Assembly (NCBI RefSeq): GCF_036324505.1
Contig: NC_086354.1
Location: 23,282,207 to 23,346,206, forward strand
Direction of reading: 5' to 3'
DNA length: 64,000 nt
DNA from: Eleginops maclovinus
Taxonomy: Eukaryota; Chordata; Actinopteri; Perciformes; Eleginopidae
Shown: positions 11,924-22,415 of the stretch, one piece after another
Layout: the number at the start of each line of letters is the position of its first letter
Position numbering within the stretch: the first letter of the stretch is position 1
Translations under genes and position numbers: made by a program
Notes under the pieces: generated by a model
The model's database searches: none
What the model saw: only the letters and a program-made list of their open reading frames with translations
What the model was told of the DNA's origin: nothing

Positions 11924-12483
11924 TGTTCTGGACCCTATTCTTTTTTAAGCTGTGGCTTTTATTTTATCGAGTCGCATTTATTTGTTAGTACTTCCGGTCA
12001 AACCGGAAGTGGCTATTCAGGAAGTGATTCCAATGCCTACTTAGCTACCTTAACACTAAAAATCATATCTTCCACCATCCTCGTCTTGCTAGCTGTATAA
12101 TCGCAATGTTTGTAAGTACTGCAGCTTGTTAGGTCCTTAGCTACGCATCAACAGCATTGTTTTGGTTATTGGATGGTCGATTTGTACCACTTTATATGGC
12201 ACTAGCTATGTTTTCCCTATCTGTTTATTGTCTGTGGAGTGATACAGCAAAGCTCCAACCTTTGTGCACTTAGTTATTGCAATATGTTATATTGTGTATT
12301 TGTATTTTTAGTGCATCCAGTTTCGTAACTGATATATATATTTACATTTGTGTTTCAGTTTCACTCTTTGAATTTGAGTAAACATTCATAATCGGCACCC
12401 TGCTTCATGGAGTTATTCATTAACAATTAGTTTAGCTGAACTGGATAGTGGGATTGCTGCTCAGATCCACCCAGACCAGTACA
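11924..12483 (+). repeat. left LTR of BEL/Pao (560 bp)
   Basis: Starts TGTTCTGGACCC and ends CAGACCAGTACA. Against the right LTR I find only CTGGACCC vs CTGACCC and AACCGGAAG vs AACCGAAG; the rest reads identically base by base. Confidence 0.95.
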
Positions 12484-12627
12484 GTGAAAAAACAGCATAA
12501 CATCAAGCTGTAAGAAAGGAACGGCTGGAAAAAAGACCGAAGGACTGTCATACAGGCCCCGAGCAAGCCTCCACGACACCCTCCCCTGACGTCTTAACCT
12601 CAGTGAACACACACATCTCGCCTCATC
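12484..12627 (+). other. BEL/Pao leader between LTR and gag start
   Basis: A 144-bp untranslated leader. A primer-binding site should lie at its start, but no TGG-type tRNA 3'-end complement is evident. Confidence 0.5.
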
Positions 12628-13998
12628 ATGGCAGAAGGGGGCTATGCATACACCACAGTGCCTGAAGAACGTTTCCAAGAAGAGGACCACAAGTCAATAC
12701 GGTCTCGTTCCTCAAAAGCATCACGCAGTTCTTCATCAACCCAGACCGCCATCAAAGCCCGAGCCAAGGCAGAAGCAGGACGCTCCAAGTTTGCCTACGC
12801 TCAGAGGGAATAGAACTCAAAGTAGAGAAGGCCCGCCTCGAACTAGAGAAGGTCCGCCTGGACGCCACCCTAGAGGCTCTACAAACAGAAAAGGAAATGG
12901 ATGCTGCACTGGTAGAAGCAGAAATACTGGAGTCAGGTTTGATAGACTCAGACCATCAGTCACACCGCAGTAGAGGTTCTAACTCTCTCTCACCCCAGAC
13001 ACGACTCCAGCGTACAGAACACTATGTACAGGACCAACTCAGCCTGAAGTCTAACTCACACAATCCACATGCCTCATCTTATCAGGGTTACCACTAGTTA
13101 CGAGCGACATAAAGCAGCCTATTACACCCATGCTTTACTCACCCCTGCCTATGAAAACAGAGGCGCTCTGGCAGAACGATCGAGGGATGGATGGAAGAGG
13201 TCGACAGCGACCCCTTGAACGATCGCCATGCAACCAGGGCAGAACGGTCAACCAAAGCAACCCTGACACCTCCATCACCAACGACCTTGCCAGGTATCTC
13301 GCACGGAGCCAGTTGGTGACCTCAGGGCTAACCAATTTCGATGACAAACCAGAGAATTTCTGGGGATGGAAGTCCCACCTTTTACGGCGCCGACCACAGG
13401 TCTGGGCCTGTCTGCAGGAGAAGAGCTTGATCTCCTCATCAATGGCTTGGCAAGGAGTCCTCAGAACAGGCAAGAAGGCTCAAAGCAGTCAACATCAGGC
13501 ACCCCCAGGTCGGATTGATGATGCTTGGCAGAGGCTGGAAGAGTACTATGGCTCACCAGAGGCAATTGAAAGGGCTCTGTTTGATAAACTGGAAGACTTT
13601 CCGAAGGGTGACGTACAAAGACCCTCACAAGCTCCGCGACCTGGGCGATCTGCTCCTAGAACTCGAAGCTGCGAAGATGGACGGCTACTTACCTGGCCTG
13701 TCTTACCTAGACACCTCCAGAGGAGTGGCTCCCATCGTCGACAAGCTTCCATTCAATCTCCAGGATAAATGGGCTTCATTTGGGTCCAAATACAAGGAAA
13801 AGAACAATGTGGCTTTCCCCCCCTTTACTGTGTTTGCCTGACTTCATCCGCAGGAAGCCAGAGTTAAAACAGATCCCAGCTTCAACCTCCCACCTTCCCG
13901 CACAGCAACCGAAAAGAAAGAGAGGTTAGACAGACATACGAAGACAGCCATATCAGTACACAAGACGCAAGTGTCCCCCACAGAGAAACCTGTAAACA
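12628..13998 (+). pseudogene. gag: BEL/Pao gag, multiply frameshifted
   Basis: Begins with ATG at 12628 (MAEGGYAYTTVPEE...), the only ATG consistent with a gag start after the leader. At about 12810 a frame change is needed: the frame ends in a TAG, while the next frame continues the same Glu/Lys/Leu-rich coiled-coil-like segment (KVEKARLELEKVRLDATLE). Further shifts fall near 13100, 13400 and 13600. Conserved gag words survive in different frames: NFDDKPENFWGWKS (~13336), LDLLINGLA, WQRLEEYYGSPEAIERALF (~13531), then DPHKLRDLGDLLLELEAAK and KMDGYLPGLSYLD (~13620-13713). The product would be the structural capsid-like protein that packages element RNA. As read it cannot be made in one piece. 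Breaks may be real or consensus errors (see findings). Confidence 0.85.
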
Positions 13999-14739
13999 TC
14001 GACCCTGGGAACCACTGCCCCCATCCATGACAAAGCCCACCCACTGAGGAAATGTAGAGGCTTCAGGGAGAAGACCCTAGAAGAGCGCAAGCAGTTCCTA
14101 AAAGACAATCACATATGTTTCCAGTGCTGCTCCTCCACAGCCCACCTAGCTAGGGACTGCGTCACAGAGGTAGACTGCAAGGAATGCGGCAGCAACCGCC
14201 ACACCTCAGCACTCCACCCAGGACTAGCTCCCTGGAAGTCCAAGTCGTCTCCCCCCGCTTCAGAGAACGGGGAGGAGGGAGAACAAGCGGACAACCAGGA
14301 AGTCACCACCAAGTGCACGGAAGTATGCGGAGATGGAATGAGTCTCAGGGCATGTTCCAAGATCTGCCTCGTCAATGTCTTCCCCGAAGGACGAAGGGAG
14401 GAGTCTAGAAGGATGTACGCTATCTTGGACGAGCAAAGCAACCGTTCCTTTGGCGACGTCGGAGTTCTCAGCATCTTCAACGTGGCGTGTAGTCCATCGC
14501 CATACACACTCAGGACATGTTCAGGACTCAAGGAGACAGCTGGGAGAAAGGCCCGTGGTTATGTTGTGGAGTCAGCCAACGAGAAGGTCAGTTTCCCTCT
14601 CCCCACACTCCTCGAATGCAACCAAATCCCAAACAACCGTTCGGAGATCCCAACCCCCAAGCGCCGCACCCGACCCCGAAGGGATCGCAATAGACCCCAC
14701 CTCTGGTTCCAGATGCCACATACTCCCTTTGCTCGGTAG
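13999..14739 (+). pseudogene. BEL/Pao gag C-terminus (zinc knuckles) and aspartic protease
   Basis: One open frame covers this stretch. It includes HPLRKCRGF, then two zinc knuckle-like motifs: CFQCCSSTAHLARDC (~14119) and CKECGSNRHTSALH (~14178). After a Ser/Glu-rich linker comes ILDEQSNRS near 14422, matching the D-x-x-S-N-R active-site word of Pao-type proteases, where the Asp is catalytic. Downstream residues keep protease-like words to about 14640 and then read into unrelated Arg/Pro sequence, indicating a frameshift near 14640-14660. The frame has no link to gag or RT, so it is scored as broken. Confidence 0.8.
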
Positions 14740-16200
14740 AACTTTCTGAGAGTACCAAAGTAAAAGCCAAAAAAACGGTCCCATGACGCCCATTCCCCCA
14801 AAAGCGGGACCTTGGTGGGTCGGGGCGGCGAGGGTTGCTCGGGGGAGCGCAAAAGCCGCCCCTTTTCAAACCCATTTCAAAACCCCATTCTGGAAATGGA
14901 CGGCCCGTTTCCTCAGCCATCAACAGCAAAATCCGGGTGAAAGAGACGTTCCCCCACAACCCCAGCTTTTGGACACCACAGACAGCACACAGAACCAGGA
15001 GAAAACCGGGGTCGTCAGTTTCCTCACACACCCCAATGACAAAAAGCCGCCCCTTAAAGGGATGACCTGGGTTCCTGCAGACATGGACGAGATATCGACA
15101 AGAAAGTCAAAATTGGGGTTGCACCTTTCCTTTCAGCCCCACGAAACGACTCCCCAAAACAACGGGGAGTACGCCAAAACCGTCTCAACTCCCCCCCCCC
15201 GACTCAAGCAAGCAGCCACAGTAAGCCCACTACCTAATTTTGGGGGAAGATGCTTCCAAACAACATGCGAGATCGTCCCCCCTTTAAGGAAAAAGAGTGT
15301 TGATCCCCCATCATTTGGATTACCCCCCCAAAGAAGCCGGACAGATCCTGGGTGTTTGACTCCGGCACCTTAAAAAGGGGTCCTCTAAAAACACTCCCCT
15401 CCCCGGGCCCTGATCTCAACAATACCCTTTTAGGGTGCTCATGAGATTCGGAAGGAACCCGTTGCCATCACTCGACTTTCGCACATTTTTCATGCCATAG
15501 TGCGTGAAGACCACAATTTCCTCCGTTTCTTGGTTCCACAAAAACGACCCGGACAGTGACTTGGGGGTTACAGAATGTGCGTCCAGGGCTTGGGAAACAG
15601 CCCATCCCCCCCCGTCGCCATTGGGGCCTAGGAGAGCACCAAGGAAGAAAAAGAACTTGGGCGCGACGCAAAATTTTTATCGAACGAGAGTTCTACAACG
15701 ACGCACTAAAGTCCCTTCCCTACCGAACGACCCCATCAGGTCCTCAGACTCTCGAATTGCTTGCAGGTCCAACCTCAGGCTGCATAAAATACCTCCAATA
15801 GCCCGCTGTGCTAAAGCTTTCCCTCCAGAAGATCGTCCCAAGGTATAAGGATCTCAACCTCCTCCCCGATGACCCCTCCCTCTACAAGCGCCTCGGAGTG
15901 TCCCGGAAAAATTTTTCCCGGACACTTTCACATTCCCGGCCATGGACGAAAACAAACCATTCCCCGTAAGGGGGTTTTTCACTTTTAAAAAAGGGATGAC
16001 CCCCCGGGTTTTACCCCTTCACAAAACAAGGCAGGCGTCCTCAGAGACCTCACCAAACAGCCAGGGCTGGGCTCACCCCTCCCCCGGGAAACGGGAAGCT
16101 AGTGGCCAGGTGGAGAGACTCATTAAAAAACCTACAGGCTTTTCCCAAAACCCCCCACCTACAACTTTTCTCCCCCTAGTTCTCTCCTCAAAGGGGCTTT
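14740..16200 (+). pseudogene. BEL/Pao reverse transcriptase region, heavily disrupted
   Basis: Short Pao-type RT words recur in shifting frames: NGRPVSSAINSKIRVKE (~14900), GPDLNNTLLG (~15408), REDHNFLRFL (~15505), GNSPSPPVA (~15592), LKSLP (~15708) and SNLRLHKI (~15771). No frame stays in register for more than ~100 codons. The stretch is unusually rich in C, G and A homopolymers and I cannot find an intact YVDD-type catalytic segment. This degree of damage contrasts with the near-identical LTRs and with the open integrase. Either the copy is chimeric or decayed here, or the assembly consensus is poor. Confidence 0.75.
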
Positions 16201-16596
16201 TTGTCTTCGCGGACGCCTCTACTACGCCACGCAGCAGTTGCTTATCTGAAGCCCCCACTAAAGAGGACCGACAGGTCGGTTTTTGTCTTTTGGGAAAAAC
16301 CAAGCTGGCGCCTCAACCGACCCCCTATCCCCAGACGGGGTGCGCACATGCTTGCAGTCGAGATTGCAGAGTTGATCGTGGAAGAGATGGACCTGGAGGT
16401 CGACCGTATCACATACTACTCAGACAGCAAGGTAGTCCTTGGGTACATTCACAATCAAGAAAGGCGGTTCTTCGTCTACGTGAACAACAGAGTTCAACGG
16501 ATACGACAGACCACATCCCCAGACCAATGGAGGCATGTGCCTACCGACCACAACCCAGCTGACCACGGTCTAGGTCTATCCCAGCGGCCTTATTAA
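16201..16596 (+). pseudogene. BEL/Pao RNase H / connection fragment
   Basis: The frame ending at 16596 contains LAVEIAELIVEEMDL, YYSDSKVVLGYIHN and NRVQRIRQT, then HVPTDHNPADHG, all standard for the RNase H region between RT and integrase in Pao elements. Upstream, FADAST (~16210) sits in a different frame, so at least one indel falls near 16240-16320. Another shift at about 16565-16575 separates it from the integrase frame. RNase H would degrade the RNA template during reverse transcription. Confidence 0.8.
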
Positions 16597-18287
16597 GCAG
16601 CACAACATGGCTCTCCGGACCAGCCTTTCTTCGGAATCCATCTCCCCATCCTCTCCAACCCCAAGAGGCATTCAACCTCGTTAACCCCGCTTCCGACTCT
16701 GACCTACGCCCCGAGATTGCTGTGAACCTCACCGTAGTCTCTCAACACCTAACAGACCCCACACGCTTTGAGCGTTTCTCAAAGTGGACCTCTCTTACCA
16801 CCACAGTTGCACGCTTGATCCATATTGCCCGTTCCTTCACCCTGCCTGCACAGAAGGGCAGCTGCAGAGGATGGCACATCTGTCCAAGGGGCCCCTCAGA
16901 GGAGGAGATGGACAGAGCCAGGATCTTCGTGATGAAGAGTGTCCAGCATGAGCTTTATGCAGAAGAGCTAAAGAGCATAGCCTCCGAACAAAGTCTCCCC
17001 CCTCGTAGCAGTCTGTTGAAGCTACACCCTATCATCGACAGCAATGGGCTTCTCAGAGTCGGAGGCCGCATAACTCAGTCTAAGCTAGCAACAGAAGAAA
17101 CAAATCCCATCATCATCCCGGGCCGCCATCACCTCGCAAACCTGCTTGTGCGTCATCACCATGAGGCTGTGAAGCATCAAGGGAGACACTTTACAGAGGG
17201 TGCTGTCAGAGCAGCCGGACTCTGGGTGGTTGGAGCTAAAAGATGCATCAGCAGCATTCTCTTCAAGTGCGTCACCTGCAAGAAGCTTCGTGGGAAGACA
17301 GAACACCAGCAAATGGCAGATCTGCCGGCCGAGCGTCTACAAGTAGCCCCTCCATTCACCTATGTCGGTGTGGATGTCTTCGGACCATGGGAGGTTACTT
17401 CACGTCGAACCAGAGGAGGACACGCCAACAGCAAAAGATGGGCTGTCATGTTCTCATGTATGTGCACAAGGGCCGTGCACATCGAAGTAATAGAAGCTAT
17501 GAGTGCCAGCAGTTGCATTAATGCCCTGAGAAGATTCTTCGCCATCAGAGGCCCAGCAAAGCAAATACGCTCAGACCGAGGCACCAACTTCATCGGTGCC
17601 TGCCGAGAACTCGAGATGGATAAACCAAGCTCCAGCTCAGAGACCATGGAGAAATATCTTCAGGAGCACAACTGCTCCTGGGTATTCAACCCACCCCACT
17701 CATCTCACATGGGGGGCGCATGGGAGCGCATGATTGGCATCGCCCGTCGCATCCTCGACTGCATGCTTCTTCAATGTGGATCATCGCGTCTCACACACGA
17801 AGTCCTGACTACCCTTATGGCTGAGATAACTGCGGTGATGAATGCAAGACCCCTCGTCCCAGTGTCTTCAGACCCGGAGTCTCCTCTCATCCTTACTCCA
17901 GCTATGCTCTTGACCCAGAAGACCTGCACTGCCCCTCCTCCCCCAGGTCACTTTGGGGAAGGAGACCTCTTCAAGGAAGAATGGAAACAGGTTCAGAGTC
18001 TAGCGGACACCTTTTGGAACAGGTGGCGACGAGAGTATCTCCACACGCTTCAAAGCCGTCGCAAGTGGCAGGAAAAGAAGCCCAACCTCCAAGTAGGAGA
18101 CATCGTCCTGATGAAGGACAATCAAGCCAAGAGAAACCAGTGGCCTATGGCTATTGTCATGGAGACTCTTCCAAGCCAGGACGGGGTCGTGAGGAAAGTG
18201 GACATCAGAGTCGTCAAGGAAGGCACCCAGAGAGTCTTCTCCCGTCCCGTGACCGAAGTGGTCCTCCTCCTTTCTCCACAAGACTAG
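16563..18287 (+). CDS. BEL/Pao integrase (open frame)
   Basis: Open frame from 16563 to the TAG at 18285-18287; a GTG at 16722 begins the last 521 codons. It is the C-terminal part of a polyprotein, so it has no start of its own. Counting from 16722: an HHCC zinc-binding domain with His at 145-152 and C183-x2-C186; the catalytic core with D218 (YVGVDVFGPW), D285 (IRSDRGTNF) and E335 (MGGAWERMIG), the D,D-x49-E triad; and a C-terminal domain ending VTEVVLLL (about residues 450-521) typical of Pao. It would join element cDNA to host DNA, matching the 5-bp GGGAC duplication. All catalytic residues are present, in contrast to the broken upstream genes. Whether it is ever expressed depends on the upstream frameshifts. 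Confidence 0.92.
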   Translation, partial: PRSRSIPAALLSSTTWLSGPAFLRNPSPHPLQPQEAFNLVNPASDSDLRPEIAVNLTVVSQHLTDPTRFERFSKWTSLTTTVARLIHIARSFTLPAQKGSCRGWHICPRGPSEEEMDRARIFVMKSVQHELYAEELKSIASEQSLPPRSSLLKLHPIIDSNGLLRVGGRITQSKLATEETNPIIIPGRHHLANLLVRHHHEAVKHQGRHFTEGAVRAAGLWVVGAKRCISSILFKCVTCKKLRGKTEHQQMADLPAERLQVAPPFTYVGVDVFGPWEVTSRRTRGGHANSKRWAVMFSCMCTRAVHIEVIEAMSASSCINALRRFFAIRGPAKQIRSDRGTNFIGACRELEMDKPSSSSETMEKYLQEHNCSWVFNPPHSSHMGGAWERMIGIARRILDCMLLQCGSSRLTHEVLTTLMAEITAVMNARPLVPVSSDPESPLILTPAMLLTQKTCTAPPPPGHFGEGDLFKEEWKQVQSLADTFWNRWRREYLHTLQSRRKWQEKKPNLQVGDIVLMKDNQAKRNQWPMAIVMETLPSQDGVVRKVDIRVVKEGTQRVFSRPVTEVVLLLSPQD

Positions 18288-18322
18288 TACTTTTGGTTTT
18301 ATCTGGGCTCGTTAGAGACCCC

Positions 18323-18333
18323 AGGGGGGGGAG
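18323..18333 (+). other. polypurine tract of BEL/Pao
   Basis: AGGGGGGGGAG directly precedes the right LTR start at 18334, the expected place for plus-strand DNA priming. Confidence 0.85.
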
Positions 18334-18891
18334 TGTTCTGACCCTATTCTTTTTTAAGCTGTGGCTTTTATTTTATCGAGTCGCATTTATTTGTTAGTAC
18401 TTCCGGTCAAACCGAAGTGGCTATTCAGGAAGTGATTCCAATGCCTACTTAGCTACCTTAACACTAAAAATCATATCTTCCACCATCCTCGTCTTGCTAG
18501 CTGTATAATCGCAATGTTTGTAAGTACTGCAGCTTGTTAGGTCCTTAGCTACGCATCAACAGCATTGTTTTGGTTATTGGATGGTCGATTTGTACCACTT
18601 TATATGGCACTAGCTATGTTTTCCCTATCTGTTTATTGTCTGTGGAGTGATACAGCAAAGCTCCAACCTTTGTGCACTTAGTTATTGCAATATGTTATAT
18701 TGTGTATTTGTATTTTTAGTGCATCCAGTTTCGTAACTGATATATATATTTACATTTGTGTTTCAGTTTCACTCTTTGAATTTGAGTAAACATTCATAAT
18801 CGGCACCCTGCTTCATGGAGTTATTCATTAACAATTAGTTTAGCTGAACTGGATAGTGGGATTGCTGCTCAGATCCACCCAGACCAGTACA
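18334..18891 (+). repeat. right LTR of BEL/Pao (558 bp)
   Basis: Starts TGTTCTGACCC and ends CAGACCAGTACA. Near-identical to the left LTR apart from two single-base indels. Confidence 0.95.
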
Positions 18892-18896
18892 GGGAC
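18892..18896. repeat. 5-bp target-site duplication, right (GGGAC)
   Basis: Matches 11919-11923 exactly. Confidence 0.9.
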
Positions 18897-18960
18897 CATC
18901 CAGGATCCAGGAGGATGCTAAACATTTTCCAGGATCTGCCAAAAACCTACAAGGTGGGTG
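18897..18960 (-). mobile_element. LINE 3' tail, right part after the BEL/Pao insertion
   Basis: CATCCAGGATCCAGGAGGAT continues the interrupted repeat whose other part ends at 11918. Confidence 0.5.
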
Positions 18961-20569
18961 TGAACTAGTGGAGCCCCAACACTTCCCTCAGCTTCTTCCA
19001 TACTGACTCAGTGTTTCCCCGTGCACTGTGAACATCCACAGCGGGACAAAACAATGGTAGACTGTGCAGACTGTGACCCTGGACGGCTGGTGAGGAGAGA
19101 GAAAACAGATGCTGCTGTTGCCACGGGACAGAGAGGCATCGACACTGAGGGCAGCAGCCATGTTAGTGACTATTATCCACTGTAATGAGTCCCTAAAGAG
19201 AGGGGGTCAGCTTGGTCAACCTGCAAGTGGGGCATTTGCAAATCAGAATCAGTCCAGGGATAATGGTTTCCGCTTAAACAAGAACAGGAGTTGTGTCTAA
19301 GCGATGCACACAAGTACAGGAGGCTAAATGGAAAGAGAACAACAGCATGCACGTGCTGTAATCTCTATTGTATTGTCATGCAGCACCCTCTAGTGGCTAC
19401 TGTAGATTCAATATGAAAAGTTGTGTGTGAAAGAGTTTGCACACAGATTATTATCCCTAATTGAAATCAGAAAATGGTACTACTAATGCCACATCATAAA
19501 GTTTACAGCCCGGTGAAATTACTCATGCCCTCACCTGCAAGGGAGGCCGATTTCTGGGGTAATCGTATGCCGTCTGATGTCTAAACTCCAGATTTATTCC
19601 ATAATAAACAAGTGTGCGTGAGTTAATGAAAGACAGATTGCTCTGCTGAAGACATTAAACAGGAGGGGGAAATGATAGGATCTCTACCCATGAATTTTCC
19701 GGGCCCCCAGAGGTGAGGCGCTTTATGGTGATTCCTTTCACAGGCCGAGAGCTGGAGGCTCCATTATCACCTTCCCGGATTAAGCTGCGACTGCTGACAG
19801 GCACACAGGGTGAATAAATGTCAGAGCACCGGGCCGCTCCCTGGGTCAGATTGAGGCTTCGCAAAATTGCTGACCGAGACGTGACGAGGGGCCCAGATGC
19901 AGAACATGGATTGGTTATCAAGTTGGTGCAATTTGTGGCAGGGATGATCGTCATTCAGGGCATCGGACAGGTTATGATTTACGCCTCTAACCTCACGTGA
20001 CACTTCTCTGTAGGTTATTTTCTTCCCTATTCCTTGTGTAACACAGATGTTTGAGCTGTGAGCGCTTCCAAAATGTCTGAGGCTGAGCAGGACTCTTGCT
20101 GAACGTGCTGTATGTAATTATTGTTCAACCCATGTAGGACTCCTGAACTCTCAATCTTTTGACTTACCATGAGGGTTTATTTAAATGTTTTGCTCGGTGA
20201 AAAAGGACACAGTGTTTCTTCTGGTGAATAAGTTATGAAAGGAAGACATGTAGGGGATGCAAATGAATAAATAAACTGTTACTTGCAGAAAAATATAAGA
20301 ATCGTATCTTAGAAACAGCTCTTTAAAGTTTTGGGGAAACTTTTTGTGGAACTTTTATTTATAATCAAGGAATTTTCTCCTCAAAATAACTACTGTTGAA
20401 ACTGAAGGACGGAGAAAGTGGAATTTTGGTGGAATTTCTGAACGCATTTCTCCAATATCATGTCGATAGTGTGCAATATGTCAAACAATCTTTGCCATGA
20501 ACTCTTGAGCCCAGAGTACCGACAGAAAGACAACACTTGGAGGTTTTTCTGCTTAGTTTCCCGTTTTAT
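18961..20569. other. non-coding; possible conserved stretch 19660-20000
   Basis: No gene was supported. 19660-20000 is complex-sequence DNA with opposing ~60-100-codon frames and no splice context. Its composition suggests, but does not prove, a conserved non-coding element. A CTCF-like site lies at 19381. Confidence 0.35.
19381..19398 (-). promoter_or_regulatory. CTCF-like motif
   Basis: The minus strand reads GCCACTAGAGGGTGCTG, close to the vertebrate CTCF core (CCASYAGRKGGC class). Motif match only. Confidence 0.4.
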
Positions 20570-20945
20570 TTTGATGTTTGCCTCCTCCTTGTGTCTTACT
20601 TCCTGTGCCTGATAGTCTCATTGTGTTCACCTGCTGCCCCAGCTGCGTCTGGTCTTGTGATTGGTCTTGAGTGTGTTTAGTCTTGTCTTCCCTGCTGTTC
20701 TCTGTCAGTTTGACGTCATTGTTTCCCTGGTTTCGGCTCCTGGTTGTTGGTTTTGTATTCTGGATTTCCCTCGTCGGCTCACCTGGTCTTCAAAGTATTC
20801 CTGGTTTGTTCTTTTGTTGATTATGCGGGTCATTAAGTGTTTGTTTGGAACAGCTTTTATTTAATAAAGCTCACTTTTGTATACTTTAATACCCCACTCT
20901 TCTTATTCTGCATTTGGGTCCTGATACGCTCCTGCTCCTGACAAG
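20570..20945 (+). repeat. dispersed repeat related to 11375-11690, with LTR-like 3' end
   Basis: Shares ordered words with the 11.4-kb copy, then carries TTATTTAATAAAGCTC (AATAAA at ~20863) and ends ...GGGTCCTGATACGCTCC and CTGACA. The layout would suit a solo LTR or similar element. No target duplication was identified. Confidence 0.4.
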
Positions 20946-21329
20946 TTTCTTGGACGACAACCAATTAGACAATCCTCTTTCCTCAGGACAAGGACAAGGT
21001 CAGTCCTTACCTCTGTACTCATAATTACTGGAAATTGAAAGGTTTATTAAAAGCGTTTTGAATTCATCCCAAGGAAGAGTCTCAGTTTGATTTGTGGCAT
21101 TTGTGATTAAGGCTGTGCTGGATTTGAAGAATGTAAACAACCAATAAAGCTGTGTGTTGTCTGGATAGAGAAGGAAGAGAAAGACTGAATTAATTTAACC
21201 TGAGTGTTAAAAGACATTGATATTTGGCTAGAAAAGTACGTGTACACATAATGTAACTCTGGACTCTTCCTGACCTCTTCTCTTTGGAGCTAAGGAAAGC
21301 TAATCCTCAGGTTAGCATCTCGTGGAGAG
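20946..21329. other. non-coding, nothing recognised
   Basis: No gene, RNA or repeat. Confidence 0.4.
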
Positions 21330-21610
21330 TATTTTTCTTGCTGGCAGAAGCCAACTGTGCGGTCCACGCCAGCCATTTAGCAGAGGCAAACAAACGCCAC
21401 ATGGGATCCATTTCAAGGGCACGAGCAGGCGAAATGAGTCTTTAATAACACTCTGCGATGGGGCGTTGTAATTGCAAGCGAGTTGAGCATTTTCTAATTA
21501 CAAGCGCTCGCAGGCACACGCTCATTTCTTGCGCCTTCTATAGCCTAGCATACCCCGGTAGCCCTTAGCTAGCCGTGCAGCTGAAACCACATGAGATGGT
21601 GGAGATTGCA
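21330..21610. other. possible conserved non-coding element
   Basis: Non-repetitive sequence with paired homeodomain-type cores in opposite sense (GTTGTAATTGCAAGCG and TTCTAATTACAAGCGC, 21466-21515), resembling developmental enhancers. No ORF. Unverified without alignment. Confidence 0.3.
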
Positions 21611-22304
21611 GCCCGGCTGGAGTTGTTTTTGCTCGGGCTTGGCTTTTCAGTCAGGGTTGGTTAGCTGAGTAAACACTTTGTGAAGTGGGCAGGGTGTGTG
21701 TGCACCGAGATTCTAAACAAAATCAAGGAAAGTACAAATTCCCCTTATGTTTGGCGCACGTTTCCAAGCTGTGTTGTTTCTGGTTAGCAATTAGAGGATA
21801 TGACTGTCAACGTAATTACAACTTCCTAATTGTGGCCGTCGTGTTCCAAGTTGGGTCCCAGTTTGGAAAACCTTCTTTTTTTTTCTTTCAGTTTTTCCAG
21901 GCAGAAATCCAAAGAATACGCTAGTTTTTAAAGCAATTTCACCACAAATATTTATTTTAATGAACATGTTTAACGAACCATAGGCCATCAAGGGCATTGA
22001 GGGCCCTCATAGTAATCAGGGTAAAATAACCTGGACAATACATTTCTCCTCAGATGTTCAGATTTGGTCATAATGTGCCATGATCCAATTTTTTCAGTTG
22101 CCCTGATTTTAATGCATGAGACGTTTTAAAGCGTACACATCGCATAGCAAGCAAAGATCAAAATGCAAAAGCAAGCCTCATATGTTGGCTTTAGTCTGAC
22201 ACTTCCATTATGTTGATGACAGTGTACTGTGCATCTTGTCGAGTATTACTAAGCCATTCATGTTAGAATATTGGGATTTATTCAAAGTTGTATAGTCTTT
22301 GCCT
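21611..22304. other. AT-rich non-coding, nothing recognised
   Basis: No gene; short T runs near 21876. Confidence 0.4.
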
Positions 22305-22415
22305 GAAGAGGACGTGTTATGCTCATTTTCAGGATTCATTTTTGTATTTTGTGTCTCTACTTTGACACGTCTCCATAATTTAGTGTTCAAAAAGCTCTCC
22401 ATCTTCTCATTATCC
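22305..22415 (+). mobile_element. MITE copy C, left half
   Basis: GTGTTATGCTCATTTTCAGG opens it, followed by TTTAGTGTTCAAAAAGCTC and TCTCATTATCCTG, the family's 5' landmarks. Continuity is then lost to a T-rich block; family 3' sequence reappears at about 22935. Confidence 0.65.

Larger units (their letters stand above)
11924..18891 (+). mobile_element. complete BEL/Pao LTR retrotransposon (6968 bp), interior broken
   Basis: Bounded by TG...CA LTRs that differ only by two single-base indels and flanked by GGGAC on both sides. Interior order gag, zinc knuckles, aspartic protease, reverse transcriptase, RNase H, integrase on the plus strand is that of BEL/Pao. Protein words such as DEQSNRS (protease), YYSDSKVVLGYIHN (RNase H region) and SDRGTNFIGA (integrase) support it. 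Gag to RNase H carries many frameshifts; integrase is open. I could not recognise a primer-binding site just after the left LTR (GTGAAAAAACAGC). No envelope gene was seen. Confidence 0.93.

Noticed and set aside
12484..12510. Primer-binding site of the BEL/Pao element
   Set aside because: The sequence after the left LTR does not show a recognisable tRNA 3'-end complement, so I do not call one.
16722..18397. Alternative frames opposite and within integrase (17085-17647, 17981-18397)
   Set aside because: Shadows of the integrase frame, which has the full zinc-binding and D,D-E motifs.
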